From assembly GCA_947449765.1 (NCBI GenBank), contig CANFSP010000006.1, positions 89,240 through 153,239 on the forward strand: a DNA stretch of 64,000 bases, given 5' to 3'. Both the position numbers and the translations under genes were made by a program. Below are positions 9,439 through 17,203 of this stretch, piece after piece. Below the pieces are notes generated by a model. The model saw only the letters and a list, made by a program, of their open reading frames with translations. It did not search any database and had not been told where the DNA came from. This stretch comes from Actinomycetota bacterium. Lineage in GTDB: Bacteria; Actinomycetota; Actinomycetes; Actinomycetales; Microbacteriaceae. Each line of letters begins with the position of its first letter. Within the stretch, counting starts at the first letter, position 1.

Positions 9439-9573
9439 GCTGCTGGTTCGCAGAGTGAGCTGCTGGTTCGCAGAGTGAGCTGCTGGTTCGCAGATTGAGT
9501 TGCTGGTTCGCAGATTGAGTTGCTGGTTCGCAGATTGAGCTGCTCGTCCGCAGATTGAGCTTGTCGAAATCTG
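9431..9573 (+). repeat. 20-bp tandem repeat array at the end of trmD
   Basis: Six head-to-tail copies of a 20-bp unit: three of cagagtgagctgctggttcg (9431-9490), two with T changes (9491-9530) and one diverged (9531-9550). A seventh partial unit turns into a hairpin, CAGATT-gagcttgtcga-AATCTG (9551-9573). The 'ttgagcttgtcgaaatc' core resembles short dispersed intergenic repeats that I recall from Microbacteriaceae genomes (from memory, not checked). The rest of the 9439-9769 gap holds only the rplS promoter and leader. Confidence 0.9.
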
Positions 9574-9614
9574 GTTTCGCAACCTCCTCCGACTTGCACC
9601 ACGGGCAACCCGTT

Positions 9615-9769
9615 TTGCACTGACTCTCGCATCCATGACAGACTAGGGAAGTTGTCGTGATGTGCTTCGAACCCTGCTGCAGGGGGTTGTTCGACTCAGG
9701 CGCAGAGACAGTTCTCATCAAAGATTGAACCGTGTTCGACCTGCAGCGGATACAGATTGTGAAAATAAC
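9615..9769 (+). promoter_or_regulatory. Candidate rplS promoter and structured leader
   Basis: TTGCAC (9615-9620), an 18-nt spacer and CAGACT (9639-9644) make a plausible promoter, giving a leader of about 120 nt. The leader has a short hairpin around CCCTG-CTG-CAGGG (about 9672-9684). It contains no SD-like sequence directly before the rplS ATG. No known leader family could be assigned by eye. Confidence 0.35.
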
Positions 9770-10126
9770 ATGCACATTCTCGACGCACTCGATGCAGCGA
9801 GCCTTCGTTCCGACATCCCGGCATTCCGCGCTGGTGACACCGTCAAGGTGCACGTGAACATTATTGAAGGTAACCGTTCGCGTATTCAGGTTTTTCAGGG
9901 CGTTGTCATTGGTCGCTCCGGTGAGGGCGTTCGCGAGACGTTCACCGTCCGTAAGGTCTCGTTCCAGGTTGGTGTCGAGCGTACGTTCCCCGTTCACTCG
10001 CCGGTCCTCGACAAGATTGAGGTCGTCACTCGCGGTGATGTTCGTCGCGCCAAGCTTTACTACCTCCGCGACCTGCGCGGCAAGAAAGCCAAAATCAAAG
10101 AGCTTCGCGAGGACTCGGCTAAATAG
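9770..10126 (+). CDS. rplS: 50S ribosomal protein L19
   Basis: A 118-residue L19, at the 30S-50S interface. The core is fully conserved: '[16 protein letters not shown]', '[15 protein letters not shown]', '[17 protein letters not shown]', '[10 protein letters not shown]' and '[14 protein letters not shown]'. The ATG at 9770 was chosen because the family starts with this short helix ('[10 protein letters not shown]'); the frame stays open further upstream but shows no similarity. A strong terminator follows 30 bp after the stop, so the transcription unit ends here. Confidence 0.97.
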   Translation: MHILDALDAASLRSDIPAFRAGDTVKVHVNIIEGNRSRIQVFQGVVIGRSGEGVRETFTVRKVSFQVGVERTFPVHSPVLDKIEVVTRGDVRRAKLYYLRDLRGKKAKIKELREDSAK

Positions 10127-10155
10127 GTCTGAGTTCGCGAGAATATCCTTCTCAC

Positions 10156-10197
10156 ATATGTGTCTCGGTCGGTTTCCGATCGAGACACATATTTTTT
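10156..10197 (+). terminator. Rho-independent terminator after rplS
   Basis: A 17-bp stem (10156-10172 with 10176-10192), one G.T wobble and a TTT loop, is followed by TTTTT at 10193-10197. It separates rplS from lepB. Confidence 0.93.
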
Positions 10198-10300
10198 GCG
10201 ACTCTTCCTGACGATGTGCATGCACACAGCCACTTCACACCGAAGCGTCTCGTAGACTCAAGCCAAGTCTTATTTCTTATTTAGCAGACGGAGTGTGCTC

Positions 10301-11242
10301 GTGACCGAGTCGTCACCAGAGAATCCCTCAAACTCCGAGTGGAACCCCGAGTCGACGAGCCAACCGACACCATCCCAGTACCCCGAAACTGGCGCGCCAC
10401 GGGCATACATTCCTCCCCGTGACTATTCGAGTGCACATTCCTCCAACCAGCAGGAGACCGGGTCGTACGATCTTGTTTCAGGCCGGCGCTCGTCACGAAA
10501 AACCCCAAAGACGCCGATGCAATCGTTCTTGCTCTTTATTCGTGACGTTGTGGTCATTTTGGTCGTGGCGATTCTCGTCTCTTTCGTTGTTAAAACCTTC
10601 CTCATTCGTTCCTTCTTCATCCCGTCGGCGTCAATGGAGCAGACGCTTCAAATCGACGATCGCGTCATTGTCAACGAACTGGTTCCCGACATGATGCCAG
10701 TCGCGCATGGTGACGTTGTGGTGTTCAAAGACCCAGGTGGATGGCTGACCGCGACAGCGCATCCTTCGCAGGGTCCGGTCGGTGACGCACTCGAGTGGTT
10801 GATGTCGCTCGTAGGTCTCGCGTCTCCTGACAATGACCAGCACCTCATCAAACGGGTGATTGGATTGCCCGGAGATACAGTCGCGTGTTGCACCACCGAT
10901 GGGCAACTCACGATTAACGGTGTGCCCATCGACGAGCCCTTCATCTATCTGCCGGACGGTAAGACGCGTGCGTCAGGGGTCGACTTCACCGTCACTGTTC
11001 CTGCTAACTCGCTATGGGTGATGGGTGACAATCGTTACAACTCGAAAGATTCTCGATTCAACACCGACAAACCGGGGCATGGGTTCGTCGCAATGAGCGA
11101 CGTGGTCGGACGAGCGTTTGTCGTGAGCTGGCCCGTGAAGCACTGGTCGTGGCTGAGCAACTATCCCGATTCGTTTGCACTCGTGCCCCGCATCCCGGTT
11201 GATCCTGCGGCTGATACCACGCCGCGCGTCTCTGCCCCCTAA
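10301..11242 (+). CDS. lepB: Signal peptidase I
   Basis: A 313-residue type I signal peptidase that cleaves exported preproteins at the outer face of the membrane. A 70-residue Ser/Pro-rich cytoplasmic N-terminus precedes one membrane segment (about 78-98). Catalytic Ser111 is in 'IPSASMEQTL', the general-base Lys184 is in 'IKRVIGLPGD', and box E 'GDNRYNSKDSR' is at 242-252. A GTG at 10301 is preferred because GGAG lies 7 nt upstream; a GTG two codons earlier would be too close to that site. It lies in the usual rplS-lepB-rnhB order. Confidence 0.96.
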   Translation: MTESSPENPSNSEWNPESTSQPTPSQYPETGAPRAYIPPRDYSSAHSSNQQETGSYDLVSGRRSSRKTPKTPMQSFLLFIRDVVVILVVAILVSFVVKTFLIRSFFIPSASMEQTLQIDDRVIVNELVPDMMPVAHGDVVVFKDPGGWLTATAHPSQGPVGDALEWLMSLVGLASPDNDQHLIKRVIGLPGDTVACCTTDGQLTINGVPIDEPFIYLPDGKTRASGVDFTVTVPANSLWVMGDNRYNSKDSRFNTDKPGHGFVAMSDVVGRAFVVSWPVKHWSWLSNYPDSFALVPRIPVDPAADTTPRVSAP

Positions 11243-11253
11243 CGCATTTCGGT

Positions 11254-11886
11254 ATGGTTGCGACGCCCACTCTGCAGCTCGAGCGTGAGCTGCTTGACAG
11301 TGGTATCCCTGTCGTTATCGGCGTCGACGAAGTCGGCCGCGGTGCACTCGCTGGTCCGGTTGTGGTCGGCGCATGTGCGGTTTCCCTCTCCTCAGGCGAT
11401 TTTCCCGAGGGGCTTCGTGACTCTAAGTTGTTGAGTCCCACGCGTCGCGGGAAGTTGTACCCGCAGGTTCACGAGTGGGCTGCGGTCTGTCTGGGGTCAG
11501 CCATGCCTGACGAGATAGACCAGTTTGGAATCTCATACGCCCTCGGCTTGGCCGGTAAGCGTGCTCTCGCGAAGCTGTTTGAGAGAGGGATAGATGTTGG
11601 CGCATCTCACGTCATTCTTGATGGTAAATACGATTGGTTAACCCCACTTCTTGCGTCGCCATTGCCCATCACAGCACTAATCAAAGCCGATGAGTCATGC
11701 GGTAGCGTCGCGGCGGCGTCGGTTATTGCCAAGGTCGATCGGGACGCGCACATGGTGCAGCTTGCCACTGATTTTCCTCAGTACCACTGGGACTCGAATA
11801 AAGGCTATGGTTCGGCTTCGCACATTGATGCCATTCGCGAGCATGGTGCCACTGAGCATCACCGACGTTCCTGGTTGTCGCTTTAG
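11254..11886 (+). CDS. rnhB: Ribonuclease HII
   Basis: A 210-residue RNase HII, which removes ribonucleotides and RNA from RNA-DNA hybrids. The metal-binding Asp-Glu pair is in 'GVDEVGRGALAGPV', further acidic residues are in 'VILDGKYDWL' and 'KADESCGSVAAASV', and 'IAKVDRD' and 'GYGSASHI' are conserved. It lies 11 bp after lepB. Its TAG stop (11884-11886) forms the first half of a TAGACT -10-like box for the next gene. Confidence 0.97.
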   Translation: MVATPTLQLERELLDSGIPVVIGVDEVGRGALAGPVVVGACAVSLSSGDFPEGLRDSKLLSPTRRGKLYPQVHEWAAVCLGSAMPDEIDQFGISYALGLAGKRALAKLFERGIDVGASHVILDGKYDWLTPLLASPLPITALIKADESCGSVAAASVIAKVDRDAHMVQLATDFPQYHWDSNKGYGSASHIDAIREHGATEHHRRSWLSL

Positions 11887-11889
11887 ACT
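11884..11889 (+). promoter_or_regulatory. Candidate -10 box overlapping the rnhB stop codon
   Basis: TAGACT ends 9 nt before the ATG at 11899 and its TAG is the rnhB stop codon. No ribosome site is present, so the downstream gene could be made from a leaderless mRNA in addition to readthrough. Confidence 0.4.
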
Positions 11890-11898
11890 GGTGACATC

Positions 11899-12222
11899 AT
11901 GGATGCTGAAGAATTCGAGGATTTCGATCGCGAAGCTGAAGTTGCCCTGTACCGCGAGTTTCGCGATGTCGTGGCACAGTTTCGGTTCGTCATAGAAACC
12001 GAACGACGTTTATACCTAGCCAACGAAGTGTCGTTGCAGCGAATCGACACAGAAACCGACTTCTATTTCGAGTTGAACATGTCCGACGTGTGGGTGTGGG
12101 ACGTCTACCGTTCGGATCGTTTCGTCAAAACCGTTCGAGTGCTCACCTTCAAAGATGTCAACGTCGAAGAACTTGCGACGAAAGACTTTGAGCTTCCCAA
12201 GGAGCTGGAGCTCAACGAGTAA
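11899..12222 (+). CDS. DUF2469 family protein
   Basis: A 107-residue acidic protein of the actinobacterial DUF2469 family, found directly after rnhB in many actinobacteria. The conserved pattern 'EVALYREFRDVV', 'FRFVIETERRLYLANEV' and 'YFELNMSDVWVWDVYRS' is visible. There is no signal peptide or membrane segment, so it is cytosolic. Function unknown; conserved position next to RNase HII and YraN hints at nucleic acid metabolism (inference). Confidence 0.9.
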   Translation: MDAEEFEDFDREAEVALYREFRDVVAQFRFVIETERRLYLANEVSLQRIDTETDFYFELNMSDVWVWDVYRSDRFVKTVRVLTFKDVNVEELATKDFELPKELELNE

Positions 12223-12254
12223 CGAGGGTGGCAGCATCCCGTCATCCCCAGACC

Positions 12255-12297
12255 CCGATGCACGCTACTTGTTAGGTGGGTAGCGTGTAGGCATCGG
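12255..12297 (+). terminator. Bulged hairpin after DUF2469 gene, likely terminator
   Basis: CCGATG-CACGCTAC (12255-12268) pairs with GTAGCGTG (12280-12287) and CATCGG (12292-12297), leaving a 4-nt bulge (TAGG) and an 11-nt loop. There is no U-tract, which is common for actinobacterial terminators. It could equally be an RNA element in the yraN leader. Confidence 0.55.
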
Positions 12298-12298
12298 T

Positions 12299-12323
12299 GA
12301 GGATGCACCAACCGGGCATCCTC
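12299..12323 (+). other. Second hairpin just before yraN
   Basis: A perfect 8-bp inverted repeat, GAGGATGC / GCATCCTC with 9-nt loop, ends 6 nt before the preferred yraN ATG at 12330. It would bury possible upstream starts at 12297 and 12303, so it may limit translation initiation. Confidence 0.5.
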
Positions 12324-12329
12324 GTCTGC

Positions 12330-12836
12330 ATGACCTCTCATCACGCCTCAGATCGCAGAACTGAGCTACCCGCTGCCTCTTCTCCTGCGCGATTTACCAG
12401 TGCGCGTATCCGGCTCGGTGTCTTCGGCGAAGACGCCGCGTGTGCCTTTCTCGAACGCGCGGGATACCACATTATCGAGCGAAACTGGCGTTGCGCTCGA
12501 GGCGAAATTGACATCGTTGCGCTGAGTCCCGATCCGTCGCCCCGCGTACTGGTCTTCGTTGAGGTAAAAACTCGTTCCGGCTCGCGGTTTGGCCATCCCT
12601 TGGAATCCCTCACGCCAACAAAAGTCGCCCGCCTACGACTGCTCGCCGGAGCGTGGTGTCAGGCGCGGGGCACCGCACTGGGGCAAGCGGGAGATGAATG
12701 GGGGACAACTGAGCACGCACGCAATCCCAGAAAGCGAGCAGTGGCACATCGCGAGGTGCGCATTGACGCAATAGGAATCGTTGCTCCGCGCAATCAACCA
12801 TTCACTCTCGAACATGTCATCGGCGTGGGCACATGA
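12330..12836 (+). CDS. yraN: UPF0102 protein YraN (endonuclease-like fold)
   Basis: A 168-residue member of the UPF0102/YraN family, with the nuclease-fold motifs 'RLGVFGEDAACAFLE', 'IIERNWRCARGEIDIVA' and 'VLVFVEVKTRSGSRFG' (Asp of EID, Glu and Lys of EVK as presumed metal and catalytic residues). Members of the family are Holliday-junction-resolvase-like by fold, but activity is poorly defined. The ATG at 12330 is preferred; two upstream in-frame starts lie in a hairpin. The last four bases overlap comM (ATGA), tying it to the DNA-uptake genes. Confidence 0.9.
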   Translation: MTSHHASDRRTELPAASSPARFTSARIRLGVFGEDAACAFLERAGYHIIERNWRCARGEIDIVALSPDPSPRVLVFVEVKTRSGSRFGHPLESLTPTKVARLRLLAGAWCQARGTALGQAGDEWGTTEHARNPRKRAVAHREVRIDAIGIVAPRNQPFTLEHVIGVGT

Positions 12837-14383
12837 CCATCGGCAGAACCCAGTCCGTTGCACTCCTCGGCGTCGATGCCGTCCTCGTCGAGGTGGAAGC
12901 TGACATCGCATCGGGATTACCCCGGTTCACGGTCGTTGGCCTTCCCGACCGGTCGCTCACCGAGTCAGCCGATCGCGTTCGTTCGGCCATCGTGAATTCA
13001 GGTGTGCCTATGCCATCGCAGCGCGTGACGGTCAACCTTTCTCCCGCATCTCTGCCTAAAGCCGGTGCCGGGTTTGATCTTGCCATCGCCATCGCGGCAC
13101 TTTCGGCAGCCGGTGTCATTGCGCAGAATGCAGCTCACGGTGTCGTGCATGTGGGTGAGCTCGCATTGGATGGCCGGCTTCGACCCACAGCAGGTGTCTT
13201 ACCTGGCGTGCTCGGCGCAAAAAAAGCAGGAGTTACTCGTGTCGTGGTACCCGCGGCAAACGCGCGCGAAGCCGGATTGGTCACCGGTGTACAGGTCTTC
13301 GCAGCCGCGTCGTTGCGCGATGTGCTTATCGCGCACGGGGCCCGCCTCGCGCCGGTTCCAGTGACGCCCCTCTTACTGCCTTCAGAAGGCGTAACCGAGC
13401 GGGTGGTGACAGACCTTTCCGATGTGGTCGGGCAACCAGACGCCGTAGAGGCACTCGTCGCAGTGGCCGCCGGGGGTCACCACCTGAGCATGACCGGACC
13501 ACCAGGTTCCGGAAAAACGATGCTGGCGAGTCGACTGCCGGGCATTCTTCCGCCACTTTCAATGAACGCAGCTCTCGAGGCGACGTCTATTCAGTCGCTC
13601 GCGACCGGTCACGGTGCATCATCACTCATCAACGAAGCGCCCTTCATTACTCCACACCACACCGCTAGCGCGGTCTCTCTTATCGGTGGCGGCACGGGCA
13701 TTCCACGTCCCGGAGCCATCGCGCGCGCTCACCACGGAGTTCTTTTTCTTGACGAAGCACCAGAGTTTTCTCAACATGCCCTCGACTGCCTGAGACAACC
13801 CCTCGAATCGGGAGACGTTGTCATCCACCGAGCAGCGTATACCGCGCGTTTTCCGGCACGCTTCATGCTCGTGCTGGCGGCTAATCCCTGCCCGTGCGGT
13901 GGGCAAAGCGTCGAACTTTCGGCTGGAGCGGCACGCTCCTCCGATAAATGCACTTGTACGCCGGCGGCGGTGAAGCGCTACCACGCTCGCGTTTCCGGGC
14001 CGCTCGCTGATCGCATTGACATTCACATCCGCGTCTCTCGCGTATCTGCCGCGCGACTACGCCTGGGCAACGACCAACCGATGACGACGGCGATTGCCCG
14101 AGCGAAGGTGCTTGAAGCGCGTCGAATTGCCGCTGAGCGCTTCGGGGCACTGGGCTACGCGAGTAATTCCGAGGTTCCCGGCCGAACTCTGCGAGGTGCA
14201 CCGTGGCGTCTTCCCACGTCCATCACGGGGCTCATCGATCGTGGTCTCGATTCGGGGGTGTTGACGATGCGCGGTTTTGACCGGACCCTTCGACTGGCGT
14301 GGACTCTTGCTGACCTTGATGGCGCGACTATCCCGTCGCGCGACCACATCGCCAAATCTCACCTACTCAGAACAGGAATGTGA
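12833..14383 (+). CDS. comM: ComM/YifB family AAA+ ATPase (Mg-chelatase-like)
   Basis: A 516-residue YifB/ComM protein. ComM is a ring helicase that drives branch migration during integration of transformed DNA. The N-terminal Lon-like domain has 'GLPRFTVVGLPDRSLTESADRVR' features and 'LSPASLPKAGAGFDLAIA'. The AAA+ core has Walker A 'GPPGSGKTML' near 221-230, Walker B 'HHGVLFLDEAPEF' and a zinc-type Cys cluster 'NPCPCGG' with 'CTCTP'. The C-terminal Mg-chelatase helical domain starts at about 410. It overlaps yraN by 4 bases and is followed 1 bp later by dprA. Confidence 0.95.
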   Translation: MTIGRTQSVALLGVDAVLVEVEADIASGLPRFTVVGLPDRSLTESADRVRSAIVNSGVPMPSQRVTVNLSPASLPKAGAGFDLAIAIAALSAAGVIAQNAAHGVVHVGELALDGRLRPTAGVLPGVLGAKKAGVTRVVVPAANAREAGLVTGVQVFAAASLRDVLIAHGARLAPVPVTPLLLPSEGVTERVVTDLSDVVGQPDAVEALVAVAAGGHHLSMTGPPGSGKTMLASRLPGILPPLSMNAALEATSIQSLATGHGASSLINEAPFITPHHTASAVSLIGGGTGIPRPGAIARAHHGVLFLDEAPEFSQHALDCLRQPLESGDVVIHRAAYTARFPARFMLVLAANPCPCGGQSVELSAGAARSSDKCTCTPAAVKRYHARVSGPLADRIDIHIRVSRVSAARLRLGNDQPMTTAIARAKVLEARRIAAERFGALGYASNSEVPGRTLRGAPWRLPTSITGLIDRGLDSGVLTMRGFDRTLRLAWTLADLDGATIPSRDHIAKSHLLRTGM

Positions 14384-14384
14384 C

Positions 14385-15641
14385 ATGAATCGTGAACCAA
14401 CTCAGAAGCCCACAGTGCCCGAAGCTGCGGGTTCGCATCTCAGCGCGCGCCAGAGGGCACAGATTGCAGCCGCTGTTCGGCGATGCTTGCCCGAATCCGT
14501 CTCCATATCTGAGGACGGTCTTTTGGATATCTTTGCTCGCGGGGCCTGGTCGGGAATTGCTGAACCAGGCGACAAGGTGGTTCACATCGTCTGCGAACGA
14601 ATTGGTCCCTGGCGCGCGCTAGGTGCCCTTCTCGACTCGGTCGAAGCTGATTCCCTGATTGCGTTTCTCGATAATCCGGATGATTTGCTCCGTGAACAGA
14701 TTGCCGAAGCTGTTACTCGATGGGCAGCCCGGCTATCGCTCGATGAGGCGATTGCACATTTCGAGCGCGCTTCGCGAATCGGCGCCGTCATCGTGACCCC
14801 AGAGATGCCGCAATGGCCCGCAGGTTTAGAGCGGCTTGGGTTGCACGCACCATGTGCGCTCTGGGCACGTGGGCGCCTTCACGCCCTTGACTCTCTGGAG
14901 CGTTCGGTTTCTGTCGTCGGAGCCCGTGCGTCAACCGGCTATGGTGAGCACGTCACCGCAGAGCTCGTGAACGCGCTTGTCGATCGTGGCTTCACCATAG
15001 TGTCTGGAGCAGCCTATGGAATTGACGGAATGGCTCATCGTTGCACTTTGGCTGCCGACGGCACCACGATTGCGGTGCTCGCGGGCGGAATCGACCGCCT
15101 GTATCCCAGCGGGCACGACGCACTTCTCCGCAGAATTATTGATACGGGTCTCGTTCTCGCCGAGTTGCCGTGCGGATTCGCTCCGACCAAGTGGCGCTTT
15201 CTCCAACGAAATCGGCTCATCGCTTCGCTCACACAAGCGACGATTGTGATTGAAGCCGGATGGCGTTCTGGCTCCTTGAACACAGCCCACCATGCCCTTG
15301 ACATGAACATCCCAGTCGGGGTTGTACCCGGACCCGTGACGAGTCCCTCGTCAGCAGGTTGTCACCGGCTCTTGCGCGAGACCCCGGCCACGTGCGTTAC
15401 GAGCGCCGGTGAAATCATCGAGCTTGTTCTTCCTGAAAAGATGGAGAGCCCTGTGGTTCTCGAGGCGATACATCCCTTGGCGCTGCGCGTGCTCGACGCG
15501 ACAAGTTCACAGACTCCGAGACAACCCAAGCGCATTGCCCATGAAGCAGGAATCTCCGAAGAGGATGCTCGAAAAGCGCTTTCACTTCTCGCACTCAACG
15601 GCTCGGTGAGGGAACAGTTAAATGGGTGGACGCGCGCGTAA
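14385..15641 (+). CDS. dprA: DNA-processing protein DprA
   Basis: A 418-residue DprA, which binds incoming single-stranded DNA and loads RecA in natural transformation. The Rossmann-like core carries 'SVVGARASTGYGEHV', 'IVSGAAYGIDGMAHR' and 'AVLAGGIDRLYPSGH', with 'VVPGPVTSPSSAGCHRLL' after it. A winged-helix-like domain forms the C-terminus ('PKRIAHEAGISEEDARKALS'). The ATG at 14385 lies 1 bp after the comM stop; the frame is open further upstream inside comM, which is a shadow. Its TAA begins a -10-like TAACCT for xerC. Confidence 0.95.
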   Translation: MNREPTQKPTVPEAAGSHLSARQRAQIAAAVRRCLPESVSISEDGLLDIFARGAWSGIAEPGDKVVHIVCERIGPWRALGALLDSVEADSLIAFLDNPDDLLREQIAEAVTRWAARLSLDEAIAHFERASRIGAVIVTPEMPQWPAGLERLGLHAPCALWARGRLHALDSLERSVSVVGARASTGYGEHVTAELVNALVDRGFTIVSGAAYGIDGMAHRCTLAADGTTIAVLAGGIDRLYPSGHDALLRRIIDTGLVLAELPCGFAPTKWRFLQRNRLIASLTQATIVIEAGWRSGSLNTAHHALDMNIPVGVVPGPVTSPSSAGCHRLLRETPATCVTSAGEIIELVLPEKMESPVVLEAIHPLALRVLDATSSQTPRQPKRIAHEAGISEEDARKALSLLALNGSVREQLNGWTRA

Positions 15642-15644
15642 CCT
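15639..15644 (+). promoter_or_regulatory. Candidate -10 box overlapping the dprA stop codon
   Basis: TAACCT starts with the TAA stop of dprA and ends 6 nt before the xerC ATG at 15651. There is no SD sequence, suggesting a leaderless xerC mRNA. Confidence 0.4.
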
Positions 15645-15650
15645 AAGTGC

Positions 15651-16556
15651 ATGCTCATCGCCGATGTTGTACCTCGCTTCATCGAAGCGTTGACCGCGCA
15701 ACGAGGATTTAGCGCGCATACCAGCCGCGCATACGCGGCGGATCTAGCGTCTTTCCAGGCTTTTACTGAAAATCGAGTGGTCACCGGCACCGAGGACATC
15801 ACGCTTGACGTTGCCCGAGAGTGGTTGTGGAACGAATCCGAGCGTGGGCTGGGTGCGTCCACTCTGGCCAGGCGGGCGGCTAGCCTTCGGTCTTTCACCA
15901 AGTGGTTACGCGCGAATGGCTATTCATCTCACGACGCCGCCATCAGGCTGAAAGCGCCTAAGCCAGCTCACACACTGCCACGAGTTGTCACAACGGCACA
16001 TCTTGATGTGCTTTTCGCGGCGCTCAGTGAACACGCGCAGTCGCGTGACCCACTAGCCCTTCGTGACCTCGCCATCGTTGAACTTCTGTATGGCACAGGA
16101 ATCCGCGTTTCGGAGTTGGTGGGTCTAGACATCGGAGATCTCGACTTCGACCGCCTCACCGCTCGCGTGACAGGAAAAGGCAACAAAGAACGCATTGTTC
16201 CCTTTGGCAATCCCGCGGGTGACGCTCTTGCTGACTACCTGCGTCACTCTCGGCCTTCGTTGGCAACACCCACGTCTGGCTACGCGTTCTTTCTTGGTTC
16301 ACGTGGGGCTCGTCTGGGAACCCGAACGGTCTATCAGCTCGTCGCATCCCTTCTCATCGACTTGCCAGGGGAGGGGCCGATTGGTCCACACACGCTGCGT
16401 CACTCTGCAGCAACGCACCTGCTCGACGGTGGAGCGGACCTTCGCATCGTTCAGGAAATGCTTGGGCACTCAAGCCTCGGAACGACCCAGATATATACTC
16501 ACGTCTCGATGGAGAGGGTTCGAGATTCGTACCGTCAGGCGCACCCGAGAGCCTGA
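15651..16556 (+). CDS. xerC: Tyrosine recombinase XerC
   Basis: A 301-residue tyrosine recombinase for chromosome dimer resolution at dif. The N-terminal SAM-like domain spans about 1-90. The catalytic domain shows the first Arg in 'LLYGTGIRVSELVGL', Lys in 'RVTGKGNKERIVPFG', 'HTLRHSAATHLLDGG', 'MLGHSSLGTTQIY' and nucleophile Tyr282. Its place after dprA in the rpsB region is the standard actinobacterial context and argues for XerC rather than a phage integrase. It converges with the M23 gene, with 8 bp between stops and no terminator. Confidence 0.95.
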   Translation: MLIADVVPRFIEALTAQRGFSAHTSRAYAADLASFQAFTENRVVTGTEDITLDVAREWLWNESERGLGASTLARRAASLRSFTKWLRANGYSSHDAAIRLKAPKPAHTLPRVVTTAHLDVLFAALSEHAQSRDPLALRDLAIVELLYGTGIRVSELVGLDIGDLDFDRLTARVTGKGNKERIVPFGNPAGDALADYLRHSRPSLATPTSGYAFFLGSRGARLGTRTVYQLVASLLIDLPGEGPIGPHTLRHSAATHLLDGGADLRIVQEMLGHSSLGTTQIYTHVSMERVRDSYRQAHPRA

Positions 16557-16564
16557 GTTCGCCT

Positions 16565-17191
16565 CTACCACGGCAGTAATACCGCGCGCGGGAGCGTGTC
16601 AAACTCACGCATGGGTGAAATGTACGCGCCGTTGATGCGCACGCCGATGTGCAGACACCGACAGTGTGGCCCCACACCCACCTGGCCGAGCTCCGAGCCT
16701 GCCACGACATGTGCGCCCGCTTCTAGCGAGGAGGTCATCGGTTCGAAACTGATGTGACGACCGAAATTGTCACTGAGAGAAACAACGTCCCGATCGACAA
16801 CCCGACCCACAAAAGTCACGGTGGCATCTGCCGGAGAAACGACAGTCACCCCAGGTAGTACCGACACGTCAATTCCGCGATGTCCCGGGCCATATTCAGT
16901 GAGCGGCGCAATAAATCCGCGTTCCACGCGGACGGGTTGCACAGGCCAGACAAGTTGTGGGCGATGTGCTAGCCGCCCTGTGTCAGACGGTGCACCACCC
17001 TCATTGCCAGATCCTGTGATGGCGAAGGCTGGTGCGGGAGTGCAATCGAACAAGAACAAACCACACATCACCCCCAGCGCAAGGAGCGCAACGGTCGCCA
17101 TTACTGATGGAATCATCGGTGAAACAGCGGTGAGAAGCCCATTGATTAAGCGGCGAAGTCTCTCGTCCATGAGAGGACGATAAGTCGCCAC
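16565..17191 (-). CDS. Exported M23 (LytM-like) domain protein, probably inactive
   Basis: A 208-residue protein with a membrane anchor or signal sequence at about 26-46 and a C-terminal M23 domain. The first zinc motif is present as 'GPGHRGIDVSV' (HxxxD). The second motif reads 'HCRCLHIGVR': the usual HxH is CxH, so the catalytic histidine is replaced by Cys while the zinc-ligand His is kept. Many inactive LytM proteins activate amidases. A M23-like gene beside rpsB is, as I recall, a conserved actinobacterial feature. The start is GTG at 17191, 12 bp after the MFS stop; an ATG seven codons in is possible. Confidence 0.85.
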   Translation of the reverse strand: MATYRPLMDERLRRLINGLLTAVSPMIPSVMATVALLALGVMCGLFLFDCTPAPAFAITGSGNEGGAPSDTGRLAHRPQLVWPVQPVRVERGFIAPLTEYGPGHRGIDVSVLPGVTVVSPADATVTFVGRVVDRDVVSLSDNFGRHISFEPMTSSLEAGAHVVAGSELGQVGVGPHCRCLHIGVRINGAYISPMREFDTLPRAVLLPW

Positions 17192-17203
17192 TCTCGGTAA
17201 GCC

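Noticed and set aside
9431..9573. CRISPR array
   Set aside because: The 20-bp units are directly adjacent with no spacers and no cas genes nearby; it is a simple tandem repeat.
14277..14384. Longer DprA start inside comM
   Set aside because: It would overlap comM by over 100 bp; ATG 14385 lies 1 bp after the comM stop and fits co-translation.
15651..16556. Phage or transposon integrase
   Set aside because: The gene lies in the conserved dprA-rpsB neighbourhood and has the length and motifs of XerC; no att-like repeats or phage genes were seen.
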